A DNA stretch of 64,000 nt, taken from positions 264,144-328,143 of the forward strand of contig NC_031480.1 of assembly GCF_000006565.2 (NCBI RefSeq), read 5' to 3'. This document shows, in pieces, positions 44,572 through 57,629 of this stretch (positions are counted from its first letter, which is position 1; the number at the start of each line of letters is the position of its first letter). The notes beneath the pieces are model-generated. The model was not told where the DNA came from. It did no database searches and saw only the letters and a program-made list of their open reading frames with translations. Both the position numbers and the translations under genes were made by a program. The DNA comes from Toxoplasma gondii ME49. Taxonomy: Eukaryota > Apicomplexa > Conoidasida > Eucoccidiorida > Sarcocystidae.

Positions 44572-44890
44572 TATGTAGGCAGATAAAGACACTTAGGAAG
44601 ACACAGAGGTAGAGATATGAATACAGATAGAAAGAGAGAGACAGGTGTAGATCGAACGGCATAGATACACAGATGTAGATAGTTATAGAGAGAGATGCAG
44701 AGAGGAATACAGAGAGATAGACAGGAACACAAAGATGCAGGCCGGTATAGGATACAGATAGAAAGGGATAGACAGACACAGACAAACACACAGAGATACA
44801 GACAGATAGTCACAAATAGATGTAGACAGATGTAGATAAACAGATGCAAAAGAGAGATAAACGCAGGCAGATGGACAATATCGATCGACA
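44572..44890. repeat. GACA/GATA-type simple repeat
   Basis: Imperfect AGATAGA, GACAGA and CACAGA words over about 320 bp on the plus strand, the longest of three such tracts in the window. Confidence 0.75.
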
Positions 44891-47449
44891 GAAATTGAGA
44901 GATAGTTTCTATACCGTCGTGAATTGGCGCCTACCGGGTTTTGAACTGCTCCATTTTCCGTCCATTCGACTGGCAACACATCATGCTGTATCGACTGTCG
45001 GAAGTCAAGGCGTGCGTTCTTGGGCATCCACAGAGAGAAGCGTCCGCATGCAAAGGCGAGTCTCCACCGGGACCTGTGCGCATGCTAGAGTAGCCGTAGT
45101 GTCGGCTCCGTGGACTCTGGACGGTGTTCCCCATTGCGAGAAGAAGTGCGCGTCTCGAAGACGACGCCTGGCACCAAAAAAATACTCCAATCGTACGCAC
45201 TCCTGCGCGGGAAAAGCGCGCTGAGCGTTCTGAGCTGGCACCGCCAAGAAAACGAGAGAGGTTCTGTGGGTCTGCGACCGAAGTGGAACAAAGAGACCAA
45301 AAAGCTAGGTGTGTCGGGGAACGATAAGTTTACAGAGTAACGTGGTTTGAAGAAAGCGCGCTAGCAGTTGACTGCTGGCGGTTCTGTTCGGAGGAAGAGG
45401 TGAGGAATACACGGAATGAGGAAAGCGAAGAAGGCGAAAAAGAGGGGGAAAGCTTAGGGAAACAGGGAAACAAGGGTCAAGTTTCCTGGACTCTGGACTT
45501 CTCACTGACGGGAAAGTGCCGCACTCGTGGTCAGCCGCACGACCTCTCGACCTGCGAGTATCCAGCACGGGGAAGGACAGGGGGGGAAAAATCTCCGGAC
45601 GAGGATGGAGAAAAATTCAGAGTTGCAAGAGCGTCCGTATAGGTCTTGAGTTTCCAGACGCGGAAGCGCGTACGCGAGAGAAATGTCGTTTGAACAGCTG
45701 CTACACGACACAGACACGAATTTGACGTTTCGCGGTCCTCGAGCGAACGAGAGCGCGCGAGCCGTCCTTTTGTGGAGTTCGCAGAAAGCGAAGACGGCAG
45801 AGTCGCCTCACAAAAAGTCTCGAAAAACTTGCGAAATGAATGACGGAAAACCGCACGTGAATCCTTGAGGTAGCGGCAACGCTCACGCGAGTCTGGCAAC
45901 TGCAATTCACGTGCAGCGACGGATTGCTCACGTTGAGGCCAACAAAATGAAGAAAGGCAGCAAAAGACCGTCGTTTCCAGAGAACACCCTATGCAACTCT
46001 GAGTGGTTTCTCCACAGAAAATTAAATGCAACCGGAGGAGCGCAGGCAGAGTCGCATCTCCGGCCATGGACAAGCGCGCGCGGAGTGTGTCTGTTGCACG
46101 AGAATGGCCAACGGGTACGCGAACTTGTCTTTGTGCGCTGGACACCCACGTAGTCGTGTACTGTGAGTCAACTGCCGGGCTTCTTGGCGGGTTTACCGTC
46201 TCACCAGCGAATCAAAAGGTAGTGTGGTCTTTGAACGCGAGAGAAAACAGCCCCGCAAGCTCGCGTTTTTCCGTGCGGCTTCGCGCTCAAACGTGCAACA
46301 ACAGCCATGATGCGTCGACGAATCGCGGTCTTCTGCGAAGAGGTACTTCGAAAGACCTGCATCGTCCAGGGTTTCGCACGAATAAACTGGGCCCACAACA
46401 CCGAAAGAACGTCCAGAAACAACAAGGGAGTTATGCACCGAAGAGGGGAGCGAGAGCTGTCCCTGCAACGAGAAGGCACTATCCTTCCTTCCCGAGTTTG
46501 ACCAAAGTGAGTAAGCACGCTACGGGGACGGACACTGTGGAGGAGCGAAGGGCTGAAAAAAGTGGCGTTGTGTAGAGCAAGACGCTGCAGGATGACGCCT
46601 CATTTGTGACATCTCCTCCTCAAACTCCTGTGTGGGTTGTGTGCGTATGCACATGTGCGTTTTGTATGAAGAACCGCCCCTAGATAACCTTACAGACAGG
46701 TCTCCTCGCTCCTTACAGTTTGGAATTAAAACGGTGGCAAACGCCTACGAAAGATTTCAAAGCTGTGCTCAAGCTCTCGCACCAGCTTGACTGCACTCGC
46801 TAAACAGTTCGATTGAGAAAGTTGCCGAACAAAGTTTCCGGACACCCTGAGTTGGCGAATCTACACATGGGAAGGAAACAAAGGATACCCCGATAGAGTC
46901 GGCGCTCTTCTGGGGACACATTCGAAACACTTATGGAAAGACACTACACAGCAGTCGTGAGGTTTCTCGGCGTGTCTTCCAAATTTATTGTTTTGATCGC
47001 GGGCGAGAATCGAAGACCATATCCGATGGAAAGAAGAACAAGTGTGGTTAGATGGTCGTATTTTCAATGTCGATGTCCTCATTTTACACGTACGCCTGCA
47101 CACAAAGTATGTTAAGTTGTGCAGATCAGCTGATTCGAATAAAAGGGCAGCGGATTCACCACTACTTTCACCACCATTCATCTGAACTGTAGAAGGCAGG
47201 CCCAATGGGAACTCTAGAAACTGAACTCTAGATGTGAATGTCAGTTACCGGCACCAGGTGAAATAAAATGATATGGAAGAGCGTAAATCAGGCTTCCTCA
47301 CACTCAACAGGACTCAGAGTTACCAAAGGAAATAAGTCGTTGGCTTTAAATAACCTTACCACTGCAGGGTGTGGATGATTACGTGTCCGTTCGTTGCCAC
47401 CTTTAGCTGGATTCTCAGTGGGTGGGAACTTCTAGAGGCCTTCTTACAC

Positions 47450-47619
47450 TCATTGTCTACAAATTATGTGACCTGACTCAGCGATAAACGTACCATCAGA
47501 CCACTTGTGAAAACAAGATCTCGCAATCACTCCCCGACTGTGTATTTCCCATTCATGGTTGCCCCAAGCAGCTCGTGGAATTGTGAATTTCGTACCATTA
47601 ACCGGCAAAGGTTTCGCAA
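47450..47619 (-). CDS. Orphan exon-like segment
   Basis: A good acceptor (TGGCATCACAG) on the minus strand is followed by 56 codons ending in TGA. The translation is well mixed and Trp/Cys/His-rich, with PLPVNGTKFTIPRAAWG, HSRGVIARSCFHKWSDG and SGHIICRQ. It looks more like a folded domain than a random frame, but no upstream exon or family was recognised. It may be the last exon of an undetected gene, a gene fragment, or chance. Confidence 0.25.
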
Positions 47620-50125
47620 CTGTGATGCCACAACCAAAAAACAGCAAACCTCTTTCGACCGCCCCCGTAATCAGCGGCTATCAGTTTAGAGCATGGCACT
47701 AGATGATGTATTTTGTCTTGATAATCACCGTGCTAGTCCTTCACGTGAAATCCAGAGGAGGAGGTACTTAGCTGCAAGCTGGCATTTCTTGCTGACCAGC
47801 AAAAACCGATATGAAATAACAAAATGGTTCAATTGTCACTCAGATATGCGACAAAGCCTTCGGTTCCGCCAGCTCCGCATTTAATGTAGGAAGACGTGTA
47901 TCACCGCAGAAAAAGCCCCACAATGGAGAGCTGAATTTCAATCCGTCAGATCGTCTACAGTTCCCTGCGGGAAACAGAAAAACAGTGATGTATTTGTTTT
48001 GCCGCGCAATCCTATAAACTTTTCGTCATTGTTCATATGTCATTGACGTGTTGGTGACGTGAATAACAGCAAACCACCGGTTTCAGACGAGTACTCCCTA
48101 CGCTATTCCTGTTGCATCTGCGGAACTAACAGTGGTAAAAAAGTGAGATCGAACGGACTGGGTTGAGCAGCGGGGAAAATTCTGTGCTGACCTTTGTGCA
48201 GCCCTTAGGGGAAAGTTTGTGGCTGCGATGGAGTTCTTGAAAACATTTCAATCTTTGCAGTCTTCAACCTACACAGGACTACACCTTTCGATATTTCACA
48301 CTCTGGGTAAGGCGGTACGCAAATGTGGATGAAAACCCGACAAACTGAAACTCGAACTCGTCACTCGCGGCGCGTTTCCCTGATGAAGCTGAACATGTCG
48401 GTATCCATCTCATGTACACGATGCAGGTGCACTTGTATAAAATTGCAAGTTCTGGCTGTGTCCAGCGAAAAGACCCAGGTACTCCCGGCGCGAAAGAACT
48501 GCAACTGAGAGCGAGTTGACTGAACAGAAGAAAACTTCATCTGCCCGTTCGCATGCACTCACAAAGGCTCTATGAAGCCTCCAGATTGTCGATGGAATCA
48601 TGTCACTCGCTTTCACCAACCCCCGTATGCCCGCTGCCTAAAACAGATGCACATTGGCTGTGACGTTCGTGTCCAGTCAGGGCAGAGCTAGGTCAGTTCG
48701 GAGGGGTAGACGTGTGAGGAAGGAAAGCCCATATCTTTGGTGAATGAAGAAGCACCCAAAGCACAAAGTCTACACAAACCCGGTCGCTTTTCTCACTGAC
48801 AGCAGCCCTGCGTGCTCCGCTGCGTCGAGTCAGCTATGTGACAAACTGCCCAGTCTGTCTTCCCGGCACCACATCCCTTTTCTTAGAGATACACTTCCGT
48901 CCTTGCTGTCCGGAGTACATGGTTCGGATATTTGGTGGCCTGGCGCCTGTTTAGTGTCTGGATGAAGACTTTTCACGCCAGGTATGTATGGATAGCACAG
49001 GACTCTTCTAAAGTTCACCCTCTACGGCTGCCGGCTCTCTCCGGTGCATGCGTTTTGTGAATTTGAGCGCGTGTTGAACGCCACAAAGATCACAGCTGAG
49101 GCTTTTGTGCTCCTCCACATCTTAAAAATATCCTTGTCAGTCTTCGTTTCTGGAAAGATGTGAAGGAAAATCTTTCTCGCTCGACAGGTATGAGAGCCAA
49201 CTAGCACAGCGAGGCAGCTAGGAGGGACGGGGTCGAGTGGCAGTGCACCGCTCTTGGGCGGTTTCCCGTGTTAAGTGTCTTTACTGAGGAAAAACTCGGT
49301 CTCATTTACCGTAAAAAACCCAGTTTCGACTGTTCGTCCCTCGCTTTCTCGTGGTGCAGCATTTGCCGGAGATCTAACCTCCCTGTCTGCAGCGCGAAAG
49401 AAACGCCAGCATCGAGGGTACCTGGAGAAGGGCCTGAGCGAGCACACTGCAGCTCTGGTGTTGACAGGGCATGGCTTTTCCTCATGTTTACACATTTCTT
49501 GGAAGTCTCTGACCATTCCAAGCTGCTTTCTCCGTTGTTCCTTTCTCCTTGTGTTTGGCGACTGTGTCCAGTTTTCCAGTAGAGTCCATTCAAGGCAGCT
49601 CGGGTCACTTTTCACGTCTTTTCGCGTGCAAGTCGACTCTCTATGGTTTCATTGTACGCGGGCATAATTCACTTTGCAGATTCCTCTCTTTGTAAGGAGA
49701 TCCGTCTTGAAATCCACTTTCAAAGTTACTGCAGAGAGGCTTAAACTCCCCCGGCAGCCCACAACGCGAAGGCCCGTGGGGGACGGGGTGGCCAGCCGTT
49801 GTTTCCTCGATTCTGTGATTCTTTAGTTTCCCTGACGGGTAGTTGTTTCTGGTCATGTTCTTCGTTTGTTATAGACGGACGGATCACCACTTGTGGCACC
49901 CACATTAACTGCGATGAGCAATACTTTTTTTTCGTTTTTCACATGCTTCCCTCGCTGTCAGGACAGACAGGGCTTAGCCCCTGAGGTGGCGTGTCGACTG
50001 TCGGAGCCCAGTGCGCCTTTCAAACGCCGTACGAGTGAAAGGCCGCCGTCTAGGACTCTGAGTTTGTTTCGAAGGCTGGATCTTTTTAGGGGAAATGAAA
50101 AGGAATCGCAGCCTTTTCAGACGCC

Positions 50126-53100
50126 ATGGCACCGCCGGTAACGGGGCTTCCGCATTCGTGCGTGAACGCCGCCATCTTCGCCTGCAGGACAAGGCGGAAC
50201 CTGCCGTTTCTCCTGTGTAAAAAGTGTTTTTTTTCTTCGGAAAACCAGTCATGCGAGGGACAGAGAAGAGCGAACTCCTGGTGTCTAGGGCGTCGCCGCG
50301 CGTTCCACGAGAGGCATTTTTTCGCGAATTCCAAAGGATGTTGCGCCTACCCCCGACGGCGAGGCGGCCCCCAGAAACGACCACCAGCGAGGGCGGGGGA
50401 GAAGGGTCTGCCGTTTCTGTCGTTTTTTCGAAGTGGATTGAGTCAGCTCAGCGCAGCTGACTTCCCACTCGGGGAAATTTCCTTCGTCATGACTGCGGAC
50501 GCACCCGCCGTTGCGCCCCTCGCAGAAGCAGACGATGCCGCACAAGCCTCAGGTGCGCCACAGAAACAGGCTGTTCGCGAGGCAACTGGATTTTTTCCAT
50601 CTTCTAACGAAGTGCCGCCGGTGGCACATCATGAGTTTCCGGAGGCACCTGATCCGGCCGTGATGGAAACGAGTCTGAACGATCTGATGAACGAAGAAAA
50701 TCGGGCGCAGTGGCTGCTAGGGACCTACCGAGCAGATGCCGACGGTCTAGCCGAAGCGGCTGCAGACAAAAAGACCCAAATTGCTGTGTTCCGAGCGACC
50801 GCTCTCCACAGACTAACCAGACAAAGGTGGCTGCTGAAACCCTTGAGGGCGAAAGTCCTTCAGAACATCGCGAGCTTCAGCGTGGAGGATATTGCGAGTC
50901 TAGCTCGCTTCATGCATCAGGTGCGGCGCCTAGATGCGTTCGTCAACGGGTCGCGGAGTTCTTCTCATTTGTGGCGTGTGTCCCGAGCGTATCTGTTCTC
51001 TGCGGCTTCTTGTCTTTTTGGACTTCGTTGCCGCTTTTGTTCTTGCTAAGCCACTCTTTGGGGGGGAAACGTCGATGCCACCACGGAGACGGGCCTCCAG
51101 AGAACTTCAGTTCCTCTCGCGTTTATTCATGTACATGTACATATATAGTCCAACCGTTTAGATATACGTAGGTATGTATATATATAGCTTTATGATCCAG
51201 GTGACATCTTTGAAGTGTGAAAGTTCCGACGACGAAAGTGTCATGCAGACATCTCGACAGCTTGAAGCCGCACGACCAAACAACGGTATTCTTCGTTTTC
51301 TAGATTTCCATCCCCTTTCCTTTCGGTAGAGATGTGCAACCGGGTTCGTGTGTAATCGGTTTTGTTGTGTTCGTAGGTTGGGTACCTCCGCACGGATTTC
51401 CTGTACGCAGCTTCACCGGTGATAGCAAAGAATGCGCAACTTGCGTCGCCGGCAACCTGCTGTTTGCTTCTTGACGCGTTCGCGGCTCATCGGTTTCATC
51501 CGGAACAAGCAATTCGAGCTTTATGCGATCAGTTGCGGGTCAGCAACCTCCAGGAGCTAGGTCCAGCTCAGCTGGCCAGCCTCCTTAGCAGTCTCGCTCG
51601 ACTCAGTCTTAGACAGGAGGTGCTTCTAGCGAAAGCCAGCGACAGGCTGCTTTCTCTGTGGAGTCATTCCTCGTCAGGAAAGACACCCGACGAAATACCG
51701 GCCGCCCTTGGTACCGCAACAGGGGCAGTTGCGCTGCCAAGACGCCGGGAGACAAAACCCGAGCGGCGGTATTCCCCCCACGATGTCGCACAAACTGTTT
51801 ACGGGTTGACGAAACTCCAGTACACCTTCCACCCGTTGACGGAGTGCGTGCTACGCAGCGTTCTGCCAGAAGTTGTTACTCGCATGCACTCTCACCAACT
51901 CACACTCGCTGCCGTGGCGATTCAGAGAATGCGAGAGCAGTCTGCAGTGGCATGTCAGTTTTCTGGGAGACTGAAATGCAACGGACGAACGCCAGCAGAG
52001 GCAGAGGTTTCGTGCGAAATGCAGCGCAGTTCCAGCTCCGAGGAGCAGGGGTGGGGACTCGAGCGTCTTCAGGAAAAAGCATTTTGTCTCGTGGTGGACG
52101 AGGTTGGAAAACGCCTTCCGCAATTCAAAGCCGAAGTGAGGCGCTCTTAAAACCATCACGGGGAGCGAACAAGCTTGTGTCGCAGTGCGAGACTCAGGGT
52201 AGTGTCGAGGTGAAGAGCGCTGGTGAGAAAGACAACTCGGATCTGAAATAAGTGTAGTATATGTATCCAGAAAGACTCAGTATATCAGCAGCCACGTGGA
52301 GGGTCCGCAATCGGTTCCGTGGAAAATCCGAAACGAAGTCATGGAAGACGCATGGCTGGTGAAACCTCCAGCAGAGGTGCGGCATGCTGAAGACAAGTGA
52401 CCTGCTGCAGGTGGTGGTGTCTTGAAAAGGGTATCTCAAAAAAGGAGACAATGCGCGTGTCGATGAGTAGACCGAAGCAAATCTTGCAAATGTGCTCCAG
52501 GAAACTTCGGGACGGTGTGTCGCCTCCGGAGATGGAACAGTTCCACTCGGAGCCGTGGGGTGACCGGGGAGCGCGTGCCATATGCTCTGGGTACCCTCGT
52601 CGAGACTGGAGCACATTCAGGGTGTTGCACAAAGGGAAGTAGAAAAACGGCAGTACAAACAACGTAGGTCTCACCATTTTAAGCAGAGATGAAATTTGTA
52701 GTACTTAAAGACCGGGCTGTTCCGGGAATTGAACCCGGGACCTCTCGCACCCAAAGCGAGAATCATACCACTAGACTAAACAGCCATGGTAACCCACATA
52801 GCACAACTTGCTTTACTCTGCTTCGACCGAATTGTGGCACCTTGACATTTTATTCTTCGTCTTCATTGCGCTTTGCTTGTTGGCAGTCGATCTGCGTGGT
52901 TTTAAGCGCGTGTGCGGCATTAGGGGTCAAAGATAACTGGCTAGTTGCTCGGCTGATTGCCCAGCTACCCCGACTTCTTCTGACTTTCTACCCCGACGAC
53001 GTCGTAGTCTTGGCCGACGCTTTGTCACGCTTGGGTTTCCACAGCGGCGCTACCGTGGACCTCCTTACTCTGCATGTCAGACAAAATAGTCATCTCTACA

Positions 53101-56100
53101 AGCAGCGCCATCTACAAGTAAGCTTTAGCGTCAGTAGGAGGAAACCGCACAAGCAGACATGCGTTTCCATTCCTCAGCAAGGTGTGGACTTCAATTTGTT
53201 TGTGGTTACGTGGTGTGGCGGCTACAAGCCGGAAGACCAAGCATTCGTTTTTCTTTCCTAAGGAAGGTACGACAGTTCCTGTGTCTGTGGTTGCGGGGTT
53301 TAGTAGCTTCAGATGTCATCGTAGGGGCATTCACTCCAAGTGTTGGATGCAATTTGCCGGAGATGTGAGCGCCTCCACTCTGCTTTCACCGCGCGTTTTA
53401 TCACGAATCTGCTCTGAATGGCTTCCAGAACCCAAAATTGAGGATGAGGCAGGATACCTGTCCCCATCGCTGCTGCATTTTTCTGTGTTCTGGAAGCGAC
53501 TTGCTTTTTAGTTCCCAGTTAGTGTTGCTGCGTCGCTGTGGTACACACTTGTGTGTACCCTGAGCAGCCTGATAATTTTTAGGTGTCCAACATTGTTTTT
53601 GTTGCAAAACCCTGTTACCACGTCGTCCGCGTCAGCGACTGTATCAAAGCATACACAGGATGTGGTTCAACCTTGTGTACACGCGTAATCGGCGTTGTAG
53701 GTTCAATCCCACAATCCCTCCACATCAGACGCTGTCGTCCTTCACGAGCACCTCACATTTTTGCAGAACTGGTTCTCTGCTTCTCTGCACTGGTACACCA
53801 TCTTGGTCCGGAGAAGCCGTGAATGTGTTGGGAGATTCATTCGTATCTGTGCGCTGTTCGTGGCTTCTCAGGCTCTTCTTTCAAATTTTTCCCGGGAAGG
53901 CATAGTTGATTCAGAATTCCTTCAAATGTACGCCAGCGCAACAGATTTCTCTCGGGTCGCGAGTCCTCAAGCGTTAATCTCAATTGCGTGTGCACTGGCA
54001 GACTGCGGATTTAGGAATTCTGTCGTTCTCAAAAACATTTTCAACGAGGCGCTGCCCCTGTTGCCAGTGCTGTCATTAGATGATCTTGCCAACGTCTACG
54101 CGGCATTCGCTGTCCTAGGCGCTGGAAGGGACGGTATTGGCCTCCATGAAATCGCAGAGCATCTCACGCAAAGGCTACGCAGTGGAATGCATAACACGGA
54201 AAAGGGAGGGTTTCGCGGCGAAATATTACGCATAGGCACTTCGCCGGCTTCTTCGATAGATTCTCGTCCAGACCCGCAAACGGGATCAACGGACAGTGCC
54301 GCTTTCGCTTATTCAGTCTCTCCGCAGACAATTTCTCTCTCGGCAGCGCTGAACTTATCTATATCTCTTTTACTGGAAGAGGGAGTTGGTCGCAGACGAG
54401 ATGGCCGATTTCTCGAAAAGGAGAAGATACTGCGTGAAAAACATGACGATGTGGAATCCCTTCGTGAATGCGGACGCACACTTTCTCCAGATCCCTCTCT
54501 CCTGGCCAGTAAGCAGCGTGATCCCCGCACGTAACTTCGAAGCCATGAAAGCAATAGCTTACCACAAAATATGCAGAACCTCAACAGCTTGCTCACAGCA
54601 CGGGTGGCACAAAAGGCGATTGGAATGGTACTATCTTCGACCTTGGAGAATCCCGTGTTGCGCGGCAAGTAGTTTTCATTGTCTGCTCTCAACTTTCAGC
54701 GAATGAGTTCGCTCTCATGCCCGTATTTCCCACGAAAATGGAATGGTGACAGAGTGGCAATGAGGATGAAGAGAATGCATGATACACTGTGTGTAGATTT
54801 TCGTAGTTTTTGCTTCTGACCCTCTGGCGTGCACGTCGTTGGGTATCACCGGTGCCAACGCTAGGACGGTCACTACGGCATCTCCATCCACGTCTGGGAT
54901 TCCCGCACGATACAGACAATCAGTGGTAGACGGCGAAACGACTGCACTGCTCTTCTGCGGAGGAATTCTGTGCTCGTGCAAAATACGGAATGCGCATTTT
55001 TGTCCCTGCTTGCGCTCACTGGGTACTGCAGCCGACATCGCCGTTTTCTGTTTGAACATGAGATCCCAGTCGTCGAACGATGCCTCCAGTGGATCCGTTG
55101 CCCCTAAGCAGAAACCAAGCAGCGTCTTTTCTTCATTTCCGTCAGTGGAGGAGCAGCGAAAACTGGGGCTTCTCCATGCTGCCCTTCTTCTTCGGGTCGC
55201 GAGTGGCCATGCACAAAAACTCGACGACCGTCTTGGTGAAAGGGTAGCAACGACGATGCAGGTAACGTGCAGAAATAGCGGTGCACAGTTGGGGTTGGGC
55301 CATGTACCCTCCATTAAGTACCAGCTTGATGGCTCTTCAACGTGAGGCTACTGTTTGCCTAATTGCGGGATTTGCTGTTCTTCGTAGCAGTATTGTCCGA
55401 GTTCTTAAACCGTTTGTAGGCATACTCTACAGCGTGTGTACAGATCTTTGGAGCTGGCATCAAGAACAGAAAGATCATAGCTGGGCAGGCCGTGGAAACC
55501 GGAGTGCGCATTTTTGATATGTACCAAGGGGAGGCAAGCGCCATTTTAACACACTTCCACGATGTCACCATACAAAAGCATACGCTGCTGCAGAAACTGT
55601 ATAACAGAAAAGCGTTTCTCTAAACAGGTGGCGACTCCAAGCTCGCTGTTTCGGGGCGTCGGTTTGGCCAAACCGACGCCCCGACAACGGCAGGTTTCTT
55701 TGAAAGAGGCCAAGCCGCTGGTTCGGCTGCTTGAAAACGGAAGTAAAACAGCGTGCGTCTTCATCTGTGTGGACCGTACACATATCTGGGAGGAGGGTTG
55801 CTGGAAGGAACCTGTAAAACTGAGACCTAACGAGAGACGTAGTCCAAAGCTGGATACTGTTGGCACTTGATGTACGGACATAAAGTGTGAAAGTTTGTAC
55901 GCGTTTCACGCACTCTCCTCATCTATCCGTGGAACTGGGTAGTTCTCCAGTCGGTCTGCGTGTCTGTTTTCAGGCCGTCGAACTGCTGCCAAGTCTGGTT
56001 CCCTTCATTGCCAGACATCCAGCAGCAGTTCCTTTCCGCATACAGTCTACAGTGTCGTGCACTTCTCCGCTACGCGTACCTCTCAGGCACGTTCACCGGC

Positions 56101-57629
56101 CGCTGTGGCTTGGGGACGAAGGGAGAAGATTTCCGAATGGCTGTGATTTTCTATCTTCTGCAACTGAAAGCCAGGACTTCTTAGATGCCTATAGAAGCGT
56201 CTCAGCTGCGAGTCCAGAGTCTTCACTGGTCGCTCACTCAGCCGGCGTGAAACCGTCGGAAGAAAGTGAATCGGAGCTGTCGGAAGTGAATCTGAAGAAA
56301 GGCTGTGGGGTTTACTCCCCAGTACGCGCACAGGGGCAGAATGAAGAAACGAGGCCGAAAGGACCGTGCCCGTACAGACACGTTTGCTTCATTGAGAGAA
56401 GCACGCGGTCGGGCTTGGCGGCGATCCAGAGTGTTTTGAAGAAGTTTTTCGGTATTTCTGGGACCGTTTTTGACTGTTTGTCTGATGGGTTCCTCCCAGA
56501 AGCAAGCGACCACGTCACTCTTGCGAGGAAATCGGGAGAACCCGACAGACAGGAAGACTCTGAGTCTCGCCTCAGCAGCGGTGGCTGTGCATCCAGGGAC
56601 GAAGAGAGAGAAACGCAAAGCAGAAGGGACGCGTCAACAAATGGAAACAAGCTCTACTGGTGTCCAGAGAACGGTACAGGAAGCGGGTCACGGTCCATGT
56701 TGGGACACAATCCGTATACGGGATATCTTTATCTGGGACCGGCTGAGACACGAAAACTCGAGGTCGAGTTTGAAAGCAAGCTTGAGAGCAAGCGTGAAAG
56801 GGTTGGTACATCCGCTTCCTCATTGCGTTTCCGAAATCGGAAACACCGGTTGAACGGAGAGCAAAGCGTTGCGTCCACTCAAGCAGCTTTACATTCAGAC
56901 GGTGGCACCGCTGCTCCTTGCCACCAACGACGACATTGTGGCGTCGTTCTTCTCTGGGGAGATGCGCAGCATTTCTGGCACAACCAAATAACTGAAGAAG
57001 GGCCGCAAGAGCCGTCTCGAAGCCTCAACTGGAATCCACAAACAGCCGGGGACAGACGGATTGACGGTAGGCAAAAGACCAGAAAGTGTCTGAGACAGAT
57101 TCAGGGTTTAAGCCCTTTCTCAGTGCTGCATACCCCCCGCTGGAAGACCGGAGTCGAGCGGTGACGGGGATCCGTAGAATCCAATAACTCCACATGAATG
57201 TGTCGAGTTTTTTTCGCTGTAAAGATAGCCTTTTTCCCAGCTGAGAAGGTTCGCCGATCTCGAGGGAGCGTCTGGGCATGTGATCACATTTCCCGATTGA
57301 TTTTTGTCCTCCACCACGAGTGACCGGTTGTTTCTGTTCACTTCTTTGTCTTGCGGTTCGTTCCTTGCCTGCCAGGCTTCACTCTCTCCGTCGCTGCCGC
57401 GTTTCAGCTGCAATGTTTTGAGAGTCTCTTTCTTGGGGTTCCACACCACGAAATTGCAGCAAAGCTCCCAACACAAGAAACCGCGTCTGATCTTATTCGA
57501 GATGCACTGGAGAAATCACGAGATCAAACGGAGGGCGAGTCGCGTGTCAGAGGACGGACGCGCGTGGTACTCGTTCCGCATTTTATATGGTGCGTGGTTG
57601 CTGGGAAACCGCAGAGACCGCTGTTATAG
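50126..57629 (+). CDS. Large helical-repeat (HPR/FAST-like) protein
   Basis: Exons in phase: 50126-50920, 51377-52135, 52887-53117, 53872-54508, 54599-54668, 54865-55261, then probably 55974 onward (donor not found before its stop at 57164) and 57408-57629. The ATG stands in GACGCCATGG. The first six exons give 963 codons. Helical pairs typical of heptatricopeptide/FAST-like RNA-binding proteins recur: FSVEDIASLARFMHQ, LGPAQLASLLSSLARLSL, SPHDVAQTVYGLTKLQY, PDDVVVLADALSRLGF, SLDDLANVYAAFAVLGAG. The last exon ends RTRVVLVPHFIWCVV, which could be a worn RAP-domain end. A long Ser/Glu/Arg-rich region lies before it. Organelle RNA metabolism is the likely role by family; the target is unknown. 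The coding status of the 55974-57164 part is the least certain. A tRNA gene lies antisense within intron 2. Confidence 0.65.
52714..52785 (-). tRNA. tRNA-Pro(UGG)
   Basis: 72-nt cloverleaf on the minus strand, without intron. Acceptor GGCTGTT pairs with AACAGCC and is followed by discriminator C; the D arm is GTCTAGTGGTATGATT; the anticodon stem CTCGC/GCGAG encloses loop TTTGGGT with anticodon TGG; the T arm is GTCCC GGGTTCAATTC CGGG-like with the B box GGTTCAATTCC. CCA is not encoded, as expected for a nuclear gene. It lies in intron 2 of the plus-strand helical-repeat gene, in antisense orientation, about 580 bp after the donor and 100 bp before the acceptor. Confidence 0.96.
55651..55684. 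repeat. 34-bp perfect palindrome without spacer
   Basis: The half-site TCGGGGCGTCGGTTTGG is followed at once by its exact reverse complement. The next outer bases do not match. It lies between the exon ending at 55261 and the one proposed from 55974, so probably in an intron of the large helical-repeat gene. In RNA it would form a 15-17 bp GC-rich hairpin with a minimal loop. Confidence 0.95.

Larger units (their letters stand above)
43438..50125. other. 6.7-kb spacer with few signals
   Basis: The left part should contain the missing first exon(s) and leader of the TPR gene. A GACA/GATA tract lies at 44.57-44.89 kb. One exon-like minus-strand piece is listed separately at 47450-47619. The rest, including 45-47 and 48-50 kb, shows only short frames without domain or splice support. 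Confidence 0.4.

Noticed and set aside
53690..53722. tRNA B-box-like GGTTCAATCC
   Set aside because: The T stem is imperfect and no acceptor, D or anticodon arm can be drawn upstream.
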